Part shown: one piece after another, positions 7,390 to 16,447 of the stretch
Layout: each line of letters starts with the position of its first letter
How positions within the stretch are numbered: the first letter of the stretch is position 1
NCBI GenBank assembly: GCA_003427395.1
Contig: BFEA01000005.1
Span: 1,288,356-1,311,141 of the forward strand
Origin: Chara braunii
Lineage: Eukaryota > Streptophyta > Charophyceae > Charales > Characeae
Reading direction: 5' to 3'
DNA: 22,786 nucleotides
Notes under the pieces: model-generated
Told to the model about the DNA's origin: nothing
Databases searched by the model: none
Seen by the model: only the letters and a program-made list of their open reading frames with translations
Program-made: the position numbers and the translations under genes

Positions 7390-8097
7390 TCAATGTTTCT
7401 TTCCTTCGGGTCTTTTGGCCCGTGCAATTTATGCTTTCCCGTCACCCTTCCCCGGAGCTCAGGCTTTGCCAAATACACATACATTTCCCCCGGGTTATTT
7501 GACCCGGCCTTTCTCAGGTCCCGCCAATTCCGCATGCATATCACCCTTTTGTCCTTCCTTGCTTTTTGCTCATCTTTCCATGTGCGGTACTCAATTCGTC
7601 CTTTATGCACTTCTTTTCTTGGGCACCTTGTCAGACCTTTTTCTCAAGCTAAAATTCAAACCAATTACTCATCCGTTTCCCAGTCTGCCAGTTTTTTTCT
7701 CAGATCCATACAAAGTCCATCATACGAGTCTTTTCTTTTTCGGACGTCTTGCCCGGCCCATTTTCAAGCTCATGTCAAATCAATCCCACAAGTTTTTTTT
7801 CTCTTTTGGGCATCTTACCAGGCCCCTTTTTCTCAGGCCCTCGCAAAGCCAATTACACAAGTCTTTTATGTCATGGGCATCTTGCTAGGCCCCCTTTTCT
7901 CAGGCCCATGCAAAGCCAATTACACAAGTCTTTACTGTTCTGGGCATCTTGCTAGGCCCCCTTTTCTCNCTTGCTAGGCCCCCTTTTCTCAGGCCCATGC
8001 AAAGCCAATTACACAAGTCTTTACTGTTCTGGGCATCTTGCTAGGCCCCCTTTTCTCAGGCCCACGCAAAGCCAATTACACAAGTCTTTTGCATGCA
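7390..8097. repeat. ~66-bp tandem repeat abutting the methyltransferase remnant
   Basis: Units of about 66-67 bp read GGGCATCTTGCTAGGCCCCC, TTTTCTCAGGCCCATGCAAA, then GCCAATTACACAAGTCTTT. The copies near 7808, 7875, 7942 and 8032 are almost identical, while copies toward 7400 are increasingly diverged but keep TTTTGGCCCGTGCAA or CAGGTCCCGCCAATT. The decay gradient suggests recent expansion at the high-coordinate end. A minus-strand open frame (7610-7341) crosses the diverged copies and may once have been a coding linker. Copy number is uncertain because of the join at 7969. Confidence 0.85.
7969..7969. other. Assembly join with duplicated flank
   Basis: The 21 bases before the single N (starting CTTGCTAGGCCC) are repeated exactly after it. 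This is what two contig ends terminating in the same tandem repeat would give. True repeat number here is unknown. Confidence 0.85.
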
Positions 8098-8110
8098 TTT
8101 TCACTGGTAG

Positions 8111-8154
8111 ATGGCACACCTTCCCCCCACTCAAAACGCGATGTCCCCATCGCG
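8111..8154 (-). mobile_element. Putative polypurine tract and LTR start with hairpin (site 2)
   Basis: On the minus strand: hairpin CGCGATG-GGGA-CATCGCG (8154-8137), tract TGAGTGGGGGGAA (8133-8121), then GGTGTGCCATC. This matches site 1 at 6594-6649 in order, spacing and nearly all bases up to the TGTG, after which the two differ. It suggests the 3' ends of two related retroelements or a nested insertion. The hairpin in both also reads as the peptide RD-[EG]-DIA, so it could be the conserved C-terminus of an ORF that runs into the tract. Confidence 0.5.
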
Positions 8155-9005
8155 CGACTGGTTCTCACTCGGAGGCACGCAGACCTTTGGCCCACCAACC
8201 GCAGTCAAGGACACAAGCCCATCCGCTTCACAAAAGGAAGAGTGATCAGTTCCTCCCCAGCGAACGACGCCTCATCCTCCTACTCGGTCCGACCTTTCTT
8301 CTCTTACGTGGCGAGCACCAATACTGAGGTTCCTCCTCACGTCTAGCAGGCAGGTCCAATCCAAGTCTTTCAGGGCCTCGTCTAGCCGTACGAGCGTTCC
8401 TCGCGAATCGTTCCTCCCCAGTGGTAATTTTATGGATCCGGCATCTTCTTTTCAAGAGAGTTGTGGCTCTCAATTAGTCCGCGAGTGCAGTTACGAAGAC
8501 CTCGCAATTCGTCCCGAAACGGTTGTAATGTTCCGGCAGGGCAGTGTCAATGCCCCGTGGTGGTGGCGGCCTCCACCCGGTACCACGCCAGCCTCTCCCC
8601 TTGGACAGTGCCACCCAACTTAGCGCGGGCATCCTAGGTCCGACCCAAACGGCCATGGCACCCCTCTATGACATGGCGTGTGGTTGGAGAGTAGCAAAAT
8701 AGACTAGATGAGAATGACTCTCTCGCCCATTTAGTTCTCTCACCCTTTGACGTTTAGGCGTTCAACAGGAGGCGCAATTTGAACTCCCCGACTAGAGCTC
8801 ATTGTCGGGGTTAGTTCCGGACGTCCCGCACCGATCCAAGTGGTAGGTGTCTTGGTCCTTTAACCCTCATCCCCTTGTAAGAGGAACAAGTCGCGCTGAG
8901 ACTTTTCCCTTTAAGGGATAGAGGTCTTGNGGTCGCAGTGCAAGCACCGGTATCCCCCTTTTGCTGAGGCCAAGGACTAGAAGGAAAGAGAAATCCATTT
9001 CAATG
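8155..9005. other. Mostly unassigned sequence; one inverted repeat and one N
   Basis: No gene was recognised. Minus-strand open frames at 8656-8474 and 8473-8246 share one frame, separated by a stop, and are Arg-rich without motifs. CCCCGAC (8786-8792) and GTCGGGG (8804-8810), flanked by AACT and AGTT, form an inverted repeat. A single N at 8930 is another probable contig join. Confidence 0.45.
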
Positions 9006-9300
9006 CTATTTCCATGTCCATTTCAAGTTGCCTAGGGTCCCCTGTTTATGCAATGCAATTTCCAGCGCTCATTCCAATTCCGATGCTCAATCCAAGTTCA
9101 ATGCTCAAGCCCATTCCAAGGCTCAGTCCAATTTTAGTGCTCAATCCAAGTCCAATGTTCAAGCCCATTCCAAGGCTCAATCCAAATCCAAGGCTCAATC
9201 TAATATCTCTTTCAATGCTGAGTCCAATCCCTTTTCCAAGGCTGGGTCCAATGTCTTTTTCAAGGCTCAGCTCTTCCCAATTTCATGCCTCTCAGACAAC
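9006..9300. repeat. Degenerate short tandem repeat (CCAATTCCAAGGCTCAAT-like)
   Basis: Many variants of TCCAAGGCTCAATCCAAT and CCAATGCTCAA follow each other with a base period of about 12-24 bp. Plus-strand ORFs here are Pro/Ile/Leu or Ser/Gln/Asn repeats caused by the DNA period. Confidence 0.8.
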
Positions 9301-9331
9301 CATGCAAGGGGATCCCAGTGCCAATTCCAAA

Positions 9332-9515
9332 GAATGACCCTTGTCAGGGGTCATTCCGAACAACCTGGTTAGGGTCGTTATTTCCAATTCCAAGTTGAAC
9401 AGCCTGGTTAGGGTCATTCTAATCTATTTCCATCGGACAGCCTGGTTAGGGCCGTCCTTATCCATTTCAATCGGACAACCTGGTTAGGGTCATCCTTGTC
9501 CATTTCAATGTTAGC
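9332..9515. repeat. Hairpin plus 38-39-bp tandem repeat with CCTGGTTAGGG
   Basis: GAATGACCC (9332-9340) and GGGTCATTC (9348-9356) form a 9-bp stem. CCTGGTTAGGG then occurs at 9364, 9403, 9441 and 9479, each followed by GTCRTY or CCGTCC and a TCCATTTCAATCGGACA-like segment, giving a 38-39-bp period. Confidence 0.85.
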
Positions 9516-10454
9516 GCCCGAGGGGGTGGGCCTCGAGGACACGGATCCTATCTCTGTCTCGGAGGTTAGAAGGTGGCCATCTCTTGTGTTTTACGCATGC
9601 CTTTGCCTTTCGTGTCGTGCCATTCACCATTCTCATGTCCATACATATACCCGACTTAGCGTCTAGTGCTCAATTTGAGGCTCACAACCCCAAGCAACAC
9701 TAGCCCGCTCGACCGTTCAACCATTGCGGAGATTGTTTGCTCAACCAATTTTTTCCTCTTTCTGACCTCTCATGCCTTTTACTGCTCTGGACTTTTCCGG
9801 GATAGGTTGGATTAGGCTCCTAGGGAAGAGGGTTTTTCATACCTCTTTACCCATAGGTCCCCTAACCTCTCACAGAAACCTATACCATAAGCCATTCAAC
9901 CAGGGCTGCACATTTTTCAAAAGAACAATTCTTTCTCATAAACTTTTCTTCCATCTTAACAATCCACACGCTCTTGCCCTTTCCCAAAACAGCGTTAACC
10001 ATCCCCAGTCCGTGTCTCCCCATCCAAGATCACCGTATTTTCAAAGGAGCAAGTAGTTATGCAAAGTAGCACTGACTACCTAGTCCCTGTTTACTTCCCC
10101 AGTTCAAAGAGCAACTTTGTCACGATTTTTCTCAGAAAAAAAGGAGAAATTCGATTGCAAAGGCAACATTACAGACTTGTCTCATCTAGGTCCTCCCCTT
10201 TCTTCCCTTTACTTTCAACCCAGTGCTTCATAGTCCTAGTCCCAAGCTCATCGACCCACATGTCCTTCTGAGGAAGCAACTACTTATGGAAAGTAGCACT
10301 AGTTACTAAGTCTTTGGTCATTCTAAGCAGAAAGTTGTCCCATTGTAGTCCATTCTGAGAAAGTTCAAATGCAAGACTCAAAATGGCAGTTCTGCCTGCC
10401 CAGGTTCCAGCCCTGCCCATTCTCTAACTATTCCCTGTTCTGTCTACTACCCCT
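9516..10454. other. No recognisable gene; one dispersed direct repeat
   Basis: No credible coding region was seen. Two 38-bp segments, 10048-10085 and 10275-10312, match at about 30 of 38 positions (both contain AAAGTAGCACT). As it lies downstream of ORF3 in the minus direction, it may be 3' untranslated retroelement sequence. Confidence 0.45.
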
Positions 10455-11117
10455 TTACTGCCCAATTGCCCTGCGTCGAACCTCCCTTGCACGATCATCA
10501 ATCTCTTGTTGCATCTTTCTCTTTGTCCTCCGTAAGCCAAGGAGTTCCTCTTCTGTGAAGAAGGTTGTGGGCGTTATGTCCTCTCCTCTGCTCAACTTTT
10601 CTTTCCCTCTCATTGCCCAATCGTATCGCAAAATATTGGCCCATTGATCGAACCAGTCACCGAAAGTCGGCCCAAATTTCCTTATCCACTTGTCCTTTTC
10701 TTCCCCCGGGTCCTCTTCACTTCCCCGTACTTCTCTTGTGGGTGTTTTAACTTCATCTTCTTCCTCCTCACTACTGAGGTCTATGACCTCAATGGGCTCT
10801 TCCTCTTTCACCTTTTGTCTCTTCCCCGGGTTCCCAACCTCTTCTTCACTATCATCGTTGTCTGAAGGGAGAACTATTGGCTCCCCCTCTCTGAGAGGTG
10901 AAGGCCCCCGACTCCCTTGCTTTCTCCCCCCTCTGTTCACAACCAAATTGCGGTCAAATCCCACATACAACTTCCTCTTTCTGGAGCTTGACTCCCCAGC
11001 CTACCTTGTCGGTTGCTCCTCATTAGGCCTATTGATGGCGTTGCTGTCATTTTCGTTCTCAAACTTCATCTTTATTCTTTCTTGTTGTTTTCTCCTTTCC
11101 TGGCCCTGTCCACACAT
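10455..11117 (-). pseudogene. ORF3: acidic/basic protein with SUMO-interaction-like motifs, one internal stop
   Basis: An ATG at 11117 opens a 221-codon frame with a single internal TAG (11001-11003, codon 39) and a stop at 10455. Unrecognised as a family. Visible features in order: basic RKRK shortly after the TAG; PIVLPSDNDDSEEE (hydrophobic core plus acidic/serine tail); KRQKVKEEE, containing both a basic cluster and VKEE, which fits the psi-K-x-E SUMO acceptor consensus; EVIDLSSEEEEDE, a textbook SUMO-interaction-motif pattern; a Trp-rich middle (DKWIRKFGPTFGDWFDQWAN); and a charged helical C-terminus. It starts about 350 bp after the integrase stop on the same strand. A nuclear, SUMO-binding role is inference from motifs. 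If the TAG is genuine, a shorter product would need another start, and none is visible before the Trp-rich part. Confidence 0.55.
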
Positions 11118-11464
11118 AACAGTCACGGCATCCCCTCATACGCACACATACTCCCCTCCACTCCCTCTTGCAGAATTGTAGGCTTTCTCAGAACCCTTGC
11201 TTGCCCCCATATAATTGGTAGTCCCATTATCCCTCAGAACCCTTGGCACATCATCCCGGCGCGTAGGTGCCCCATGTAGACAGTCCCCAGAATTGCCCCA
11301 CAAAAACTATGGTACATTGTCCCATGCTCCCATCCTCATTCATATTCAGCCCAGGCAGTCATCCCATGCCCCAAGGGAAAGAAGACACAAAAACGAACAA
11401 TTCCCTGCAATCATGATTACTTCCACAGGGAGGCGGTATAGAATCATACCCAGCTGCCTGTCTT

Positions 11465-12265
11465 TCAGGTTGTCAATTCCCCTGTGTCCTTGTCCTGAGC
11501 CTCTTGTAGCCATTGTTCCACCGGATCCCTGCTAAAAAACCTGACCAGCCTCTGTCCCGAAAATGGTCCTTTTATCCCAGTACCATCAAGATCTTCACGT
11601 TCAAAAGTGTTCAGACCCACCTGCTTTGCGACCCTGTAGGGGCCTTTGCACCTTTTCCCCAGTTGTCCAGACCATGTGCTTTCAAGTGTCGAGTTCCTAA
11701 CTAGTACCTTCTCTCCCACCTGGAGCGGCTCCTTCCGGATGTTCTTTACCTGATCCCACTTTGCTTTGTCCTTCATTCGACTATCCATCACCCGCCTGAC
11801 CACATCCTCCAAGGCTTCCTCATTTCTCACGACCTGTTGGCGACGTGCGACAATTAGTTCTTCCGTAGACATGTGCGGATTGTCATCTAGCCTGTTCCAG
11901 GTAGGAACCAGGGCTTCCACCGGAAAATCGATCTCCCTCTCATACCAGAGTTCTGCCGGAATGCATCCCGTCGTCCTTTTTGGCGTCATGTTCTCAGAGA
12001 AGACCGCCTGCTTAAGGTATCGAGGCCAGTTCCCCAGGTCCTCCGCCGCCAACTTAGCGATTGTGTTTTTCAAGGTCCGGTGCCCCCTTTCTACTGGTGC
12101 ATTGGCCTCAGGGTGGTATGGTTCAATGATCTTGATAGGTACGCACAGCGTCTTGAGCCTGCTTAGCACTTGGTGATTTACAAATTTTGTCCCATTATCC
12201 GCCTTGAACCTGCGCACAAAGGGATGTCTTAGGTAAAAGTCCTCTACCCAATCGGCCACTCCCTT
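11465..12265 (-). pseudogene. Integrase catalytic core (second part) and C-terminal GPY domain
   Basis: The frame contains FKADNGTKF (second catalytic Asp, codon at 12199-12197) and HPEANAPVERGH (catalytic Glu), with exactly 35 residues between the Asp and Glu, as in D,D-35-E integrases. About 150 residues later is CKGPYRVAKQVG, the GPY/F-type C-terminal module typical of many Ty3/gypsy integrases, then a LVRFFSRD tail and a stop at 11465. Integrase inserts the cDNA into the host genome. Codons upstream of about 12265 in this frame are out of frame: the join to the N-terminal part is a deletion. Confidence 0.88.
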
Positions 12266-12680
12266 TCCCGAGGTCAAGGTGGACGAGGTGCCCCGGCCCC
12301 AGTACCCGGGTAGGTCTAAGGGGCTCGAAGACACGTGTGGAACTCCTTTCCTGGCATATCAGACACGTTTGGCAGTACGTCGCCATCATGCCTGCCATAC
12401 CTAGCCAGAAGTAAAGTGGGGCGATTTTTGCCAGAGTCCCTTTGGACGACCGGTACCTTCCGGCTAGCCCATCATGCATTGCCTGGATTATGTCCAACTG
12501 CCTAGACCTTCCGCATACGACATGCCTAGGCATCATTCCTTCTTCTTTCTTGAACGGGTGACCGTGACTCAAAACATACTTCTCGGCTTCCTCCCTTGCC
12601 TTGGGGCCGACTTCCATAGGCTGCTTGTTTCCTATAAGCAGCATACCGATTTCTCTAAAGACGTCATCATACATCTGTGT
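12266..12680 (-). pseudogene. Integrase N-terminal zinc domain and start of catalytic core
   Basis: The frame shows MHDGLAGRYRSSKGTLAKIA, followed by APLYFWLGMAGM and YCQTCLICQ, which is the H...H...CxxC zinc-binding domain of retroelement integrases. The second His position is Tyr (GRYRS), so zinc binding is probably impaired. GHLVHLDL follows and supplies the first catalytic Asp (12275-12273). Immediately after it the sequence jumps to GKGVADWVEDFYLRH in another frame. The Asp-to-Asp interval is only about 25 residues instead of the usual 50-60. A frame change near 12670-12680 separates it from the upstream RNase H frame. Confidence 0.85.
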
Positions 12681-12723
12681 CTTGCCCCTCCTGGACCTGA
12701 TTCACTAGATACTGTCGCTCTTT

Positions 12724-13809
12724 TCACATCCAAGTTTCTACTAGATGCATCACAGCATCCCGACCCCCTTCGACGGCCATTGCCATCAGTTCTTCCTTTG
12801 GCCCCATCGTTGCTCCCCATGAATCCTTCTCATCCTTGCGTCTAATCGTGGTGACTGGTCCTTCCCTGAGTTCCGCAACTACCGCGGGCGAGCCTTTTTC
12901 TTGGGTCTGAATCAGCAGTTGATCCATTGTAGGAGCGGTGCCTGCCATCTCGTTATCTACGACAAGGGTCCCCCCTTCGTATTCTAGGAAGGCGTCGATT
13001 GGTTCCGCATCCTCTACTCCCTCCGACGTAATGCAAACCCGACTTAGCCCGTCCGCCCTATTTCGGAGCCCCGCAATTCGCTCGACCTTGTAGTCGAATT
13101 GCCATATGAAACCTATCCATCTTCCAACGGTCGGGTCTATAGGCTTGTAGTTCTTTAATGCCCCAGCGACATTGGTCGGATCGATTCTTAAGATAAACCG
13201 TCTCCCGAATAGGTATGCCTAAAAGGTCTTAAGGCAATGTAGGATGGCCAAGACCTCTTTCTTGAACTGTGAGTACTGCCGCTCTGCCGAATTCAGGATC
13301 CTGCTCTCAAATCTGATAGGCCTCTCCTTACCTTCCTCGCTCCTTTGTATCAGGACTCCACCTACTGCCAAAGGTCCTCCGTTTTCTTCCAAGATAAAGG
13401 GTCGTCCTACTTCGTCATTGAAGCAAGGTGCTGCCAAGGTGACTTGATCGGAAGACAGGATATCTTTGAGAGTCTGGACTGCCGTCTCCCTGTCCTCAGT
13501 CCATTCCATAGTCCCTCCTTCCCTAATCATTGCGCGGATAGGTTCTACTATCTTTGCGAACCCTTTGATAAAGATTCTCCAGAATCCGACTACCTCTAGG
13601 AAGGCTCGTAACTCCGTCGTGGTGCGCAGAGGCGTCGGCCATTGGGAGATCTTATCCGTCTTAGCCGGGTCGGGTTTTCTTCCATAGGCCCCACAGCGAA
13701 ACCCCAATATAGTCACTTCTGGGACCGCCAGGATGCTCTTTGGTCCGCCTGCGGTGATATTATATACCAGGAATCGCTGAAGCAAATCCTTGATATCCTG
13801 TAGATGATC
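12724..13809 (-). pseudogene. RNase H and connection domains with in-frame stops
   Basis: This continues the RT frame after the TAG at 13810. It contains VTILGFRCG and the LRAFLEVVGFWRIFIKGFAK thumb/connection region (YYRRFI-like). Next comes the RNase H start FILEENGGPLAVGGVLIQ, where the usual first Asp position appears as Asn. Then come RQYSQFKKEVLAIL (conserved Glu), FILRIDPTN (the TDH-equivalent Asp) and LRNRADGLSR (the classical N-x-A-D-x-L-S-R end). TAG at 13219-13221 and TGA at 12724-12726 interrupt it. RNase H removes the RNA strand during reverse transcription; the Asn and the stops make this copy inactive. Confidence 0.88.
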
Positions 13810-14670
13810 CTAGACAAACTTCCATATGCCCGGCTGGACCTCTGTCTCATCCTTGTCCTGCGCGCCTTTTATGGGATTGTCATCTATGTAGGGTTCGCAT
13901 TTTTCCGGGAACATGTCCCCTGCGACCGTAAGCATCCTCCTCTGTGCCTCCGCCACAGCATTTGTGAAGCCCATAGGAGTCACTTGCATTTGCAGCTGTC
14001 CTACAGGGGTGTGCATGGCGGTGTACGGTCTATCTCTCGCGTCGAGCGGTAGCTGGTCATAGCCTGAATATAGGTCTATCAGGGAGTAAATGCTTCGTCC
14101 GGCGTGAGACTCTGCCAGTAGGTCGGCCTGCAGAAGTGATCCCGCATCCCGGATCGTAACCGCATTCAGCTTCTGCAAGTCCTGGATCCATCTGAGCGAT
14201 TTGTTGGGCTTCCGAAAAACGAACCACCTGTTCGCGTAGGAGGATGCGGTGGGTTCGGCCACGAACGAATCTATCTTGGCTCTGAGCAATTCAGTGACTT
14301 CCGCAGCTATTCCGAACTCGTAGGCGGGCCCCTTGTCATTCCAGCACTCATGTTCCACAGTGTGGATCCTAACGGGGTAAATTAGCTTTGCGTCCAATCG
14401 GTCTTTCTGGTGGTCATTAAAGGCGAAAGCTAGGAGAAATTTCTGGCACGCCCTCCTTATCAACCGAGTCTCTTCCGCCGTTAGAAACCCTTCTACCCCT
14501 ATCTTCATGGTATCCGCTATCTCATCAGGTATCCGGTGCCCTTCCGCTGCTCGCCTCTCCCTTATTATCCGCAGGATTTCTTCCTCCTTTTCCATGGCCT
14601 CTTCCCTTGATGTTTCGACTAGGATCGAGACCGGCTTGGCTTTCTTCCCTACGGGCTTGTATTTTCGCAC
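13810..14670 (-). pseudogene. Reverse transcriptase domain
   Basis: A 286-codon stretch holds the RT palm and fingers. NRWFVFRKPNKSLRWIQDLQ and KLNAVTI are residues about 148-173 of the frame. IYSLIDLYSGYDQLPLD carries the first catalytic Asp (residue 199). TPMGFTNAVAEAQRRM is the LPFGLTNAPATFQ equivalent (231-246). PYIDDNPIKG is the YxDD active-site box (260-269), intact. It terminates with TAG directly after GIWKFV and the protein continues in the same frame beyond. The frame is entered from the upstream one by a 2-base GT duplication at about 14669-14672, so there is no genuine start codon here. Confidence 0.92.
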
Positions 14671-14672
14671 AC

Positions 14673-15275
14673 TTCCTTCAGGGATCGTTCTCCTAAAAAA
14701 TGAACGGTCGGGATCGGCCTTGCTACCTCCAAGACGCGGGGCTGGATGCTGACTAGCTTCCCGTTCAGACAGTGGCCCTTTCGGACCCCGTCTTCAAATT
14801 TAGCAAGCGCTGCGGGGTCCACCCCCACCTTGTGGTACCTGATGGCCTTAACGAGTTGTGACAAGTCTGGGATTTCAAGCACCACCTCCGGCGTTTCGTT
14901 CCGGCCTTCCTTTGGTTTGGGCAGGCTGGCCCCAAGTTCGACTTCCGACTCTTTTTCCGCCACCATAGCTTCCAGGGCCTCGTCCTCTTGGCTCCTCTTC
15001 TTCAGAAGTAGACCCATCTTGATCCACTCCTTCTTGCTAAAGGCTTCCTCAATCATGATTTCTACCCTTTCCCTCATACCTTCCATTCGTGCGAATGCCC
15101 CCTTTCGCGCACTCTCCTTGAACGTCGGCGACCAAGTTGCCAACTTGCCCTTCGGAGGATCCCCTCCGGTCCCAAGGAGTCGGAGGAGTTCTCCGCGGCC
15201 GGTCACGGGGTCCTCTATATCCACCATGTATGTGCCATCATGCAGATGCATACCTATCATCTCTACATTGGCGCA
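14673..15275 (-). pseudogene. Protease-RT linker, out of frame with RT
   Basis: After the TGA at 15276, the same frame runs on through EMIGMHLHDGTYMVDIEDPVTGR, then a Glu/Lys-rich linker (KKEWIKMGLLLKKRSQEDEA) and LVSIQPRVLEVARPIPTVHF, reaching 14673 where a frameshift leads into the RT. It has no catalytic motif of its own; position and continuity identify it as the linker between protease and RT. Confidence 0.7.
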
Positions 15276-16447
15276 TCACGGTCTTCCGAGAATTATGTCA
15301 TGGTCCATTTCTTCCATCACGGTCATCCGCTGGAAGGACCAGATTGATTCCCCGATCCCAGCCCTGACTGCGCATTTCGTAACGTACCCTGCAAAGGGAA
15401 TCTCCCCGCCAGCTCCCCGGATACTCCCGTCACTTCCTTGTTTACGGTGCAGCCGGTAATTGTTGCAAAGTCCCGTCGTATGAGGGTAATTTTTGCAGCA
15501 CCATCCACTAATGCATATGTGTGGTGGGTTCCGATTTGGATTTTCAGCTTTCCTACGGGCAATGCATGGAAGCTAAGCTTCGTCCCGGGTGGCGCCCTCA
15601 TGACTTCACCCTCTTCTCGGTCCGGTAGGCTTAGGCGGATGTCTGCAAAGGCCTTTTCCAGGTCCTCCAGATCCCCAGGAATCCTTTGGAGGTTGGAGAC
15701 GCCTTGGGGTGTCTCTGCCTCTTCCGTCTCCTGCTCGTGCGGTTCCGGGGCCTCCTCCATCTCCACGCGCCTGCGCGTTAGCAGTTGCCTGAGACTCTTA
15801 AGCAGTCTCGGACTTGCTTGTAACATGGTCTGAAAGGATACCGATACCATGATACCTAACAGTTTGCTCAATGTACCGTCTACTTCCGGCACGGTCAGGA
15901 TCGGAATTTGGTATCTGAATTTTTTCTTTGCCGCCACGGCTTTGTCTACCGGCTCCTCCTCCCTGGCTTTCCCGTAGACTTTTTCCGGCCCTTCGGCATC
16001 GGTTTCCCCTTGATCTGCGCTAGTCTCTGCGACTTCTTCCATTACTGTATCTCGAATAAGTTTTTTTTTCGCACCGGCCCGTCGGGTGGTGATGTTTACC
16101 CTATCCTGCCCATTGCCTTCTAGGATGAAATTCGCCTGTGGTCCACGTCCCCTCGGTTGGTCCCAAACAATATCGGCTACCGGCTCTGCTTCTACGGTGG
16201 CTATATCCAAGTTATTCAGGATGATGACGACACGTCGCATCCCTCCTGGTGAATTCCAATTTACGCGCTCTCCCTGGGGTCCGAGAATCTCACCCTTAAG
16301 GGACCTGCTGCATCTCTGTCTCATGATATCATGGTTGAGTCTTGGGCAGGTCTGCACGAAATGTCCGACCATTGTGCAGTACTTGCATTGCTCATTGGCC
16401 AGATCCCTTCTGCCATACCCCCGGTTCGCTGCCGAAACTACGGTCTC
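15276..16447 (-). pseudogene. Gag C-terminal zinc knuckle, linker and aspartic protease
   Basis: The frame resumes after the TAA at 16448. Near its start is CKYCTMVGHFVQTC (16387-16346), a CX2CX4HX4C zinc knuckle typical of nucleocapsids that bind genomic RNA. A long acidic linker follows, then a retropepsin-like region with TYALVDGAAKITLIRRDFA. The catalytic triad position is D-G-A (Asp at 15505-15503), not the canonical D-[ST]-G. The frame shifts near 15395-15410. In the next frame the protease end reads DHDIILGRP, matching the ILGRP motif, and is cut by TGA at 15276-15278, where the family usually has Trp. Retropepsin would process the polyprotein; here it is broken. Confidence 0.85.

Noticed and set aside
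7341-7610. N-terminal methyltransferase motifs I-IV upstream of the remnant
   Set aside because: The open frame there is built from the 66-bp repeat and contains no FxGxG or Pro-Cys motif.
7390-9515. CRISPR-like array
   Set aside because: Repeats are contiguous tandem units that diverge along their whole length; there are no constant repeats separated by unique spacers.
14746-15459. 237-codon plus-strand open frame opposite the protease-RT linker
   Set aside because: It is the antisense shadow of a recognisable retroelement reading frame and has a Ser/Arg-rich composition with no motif.
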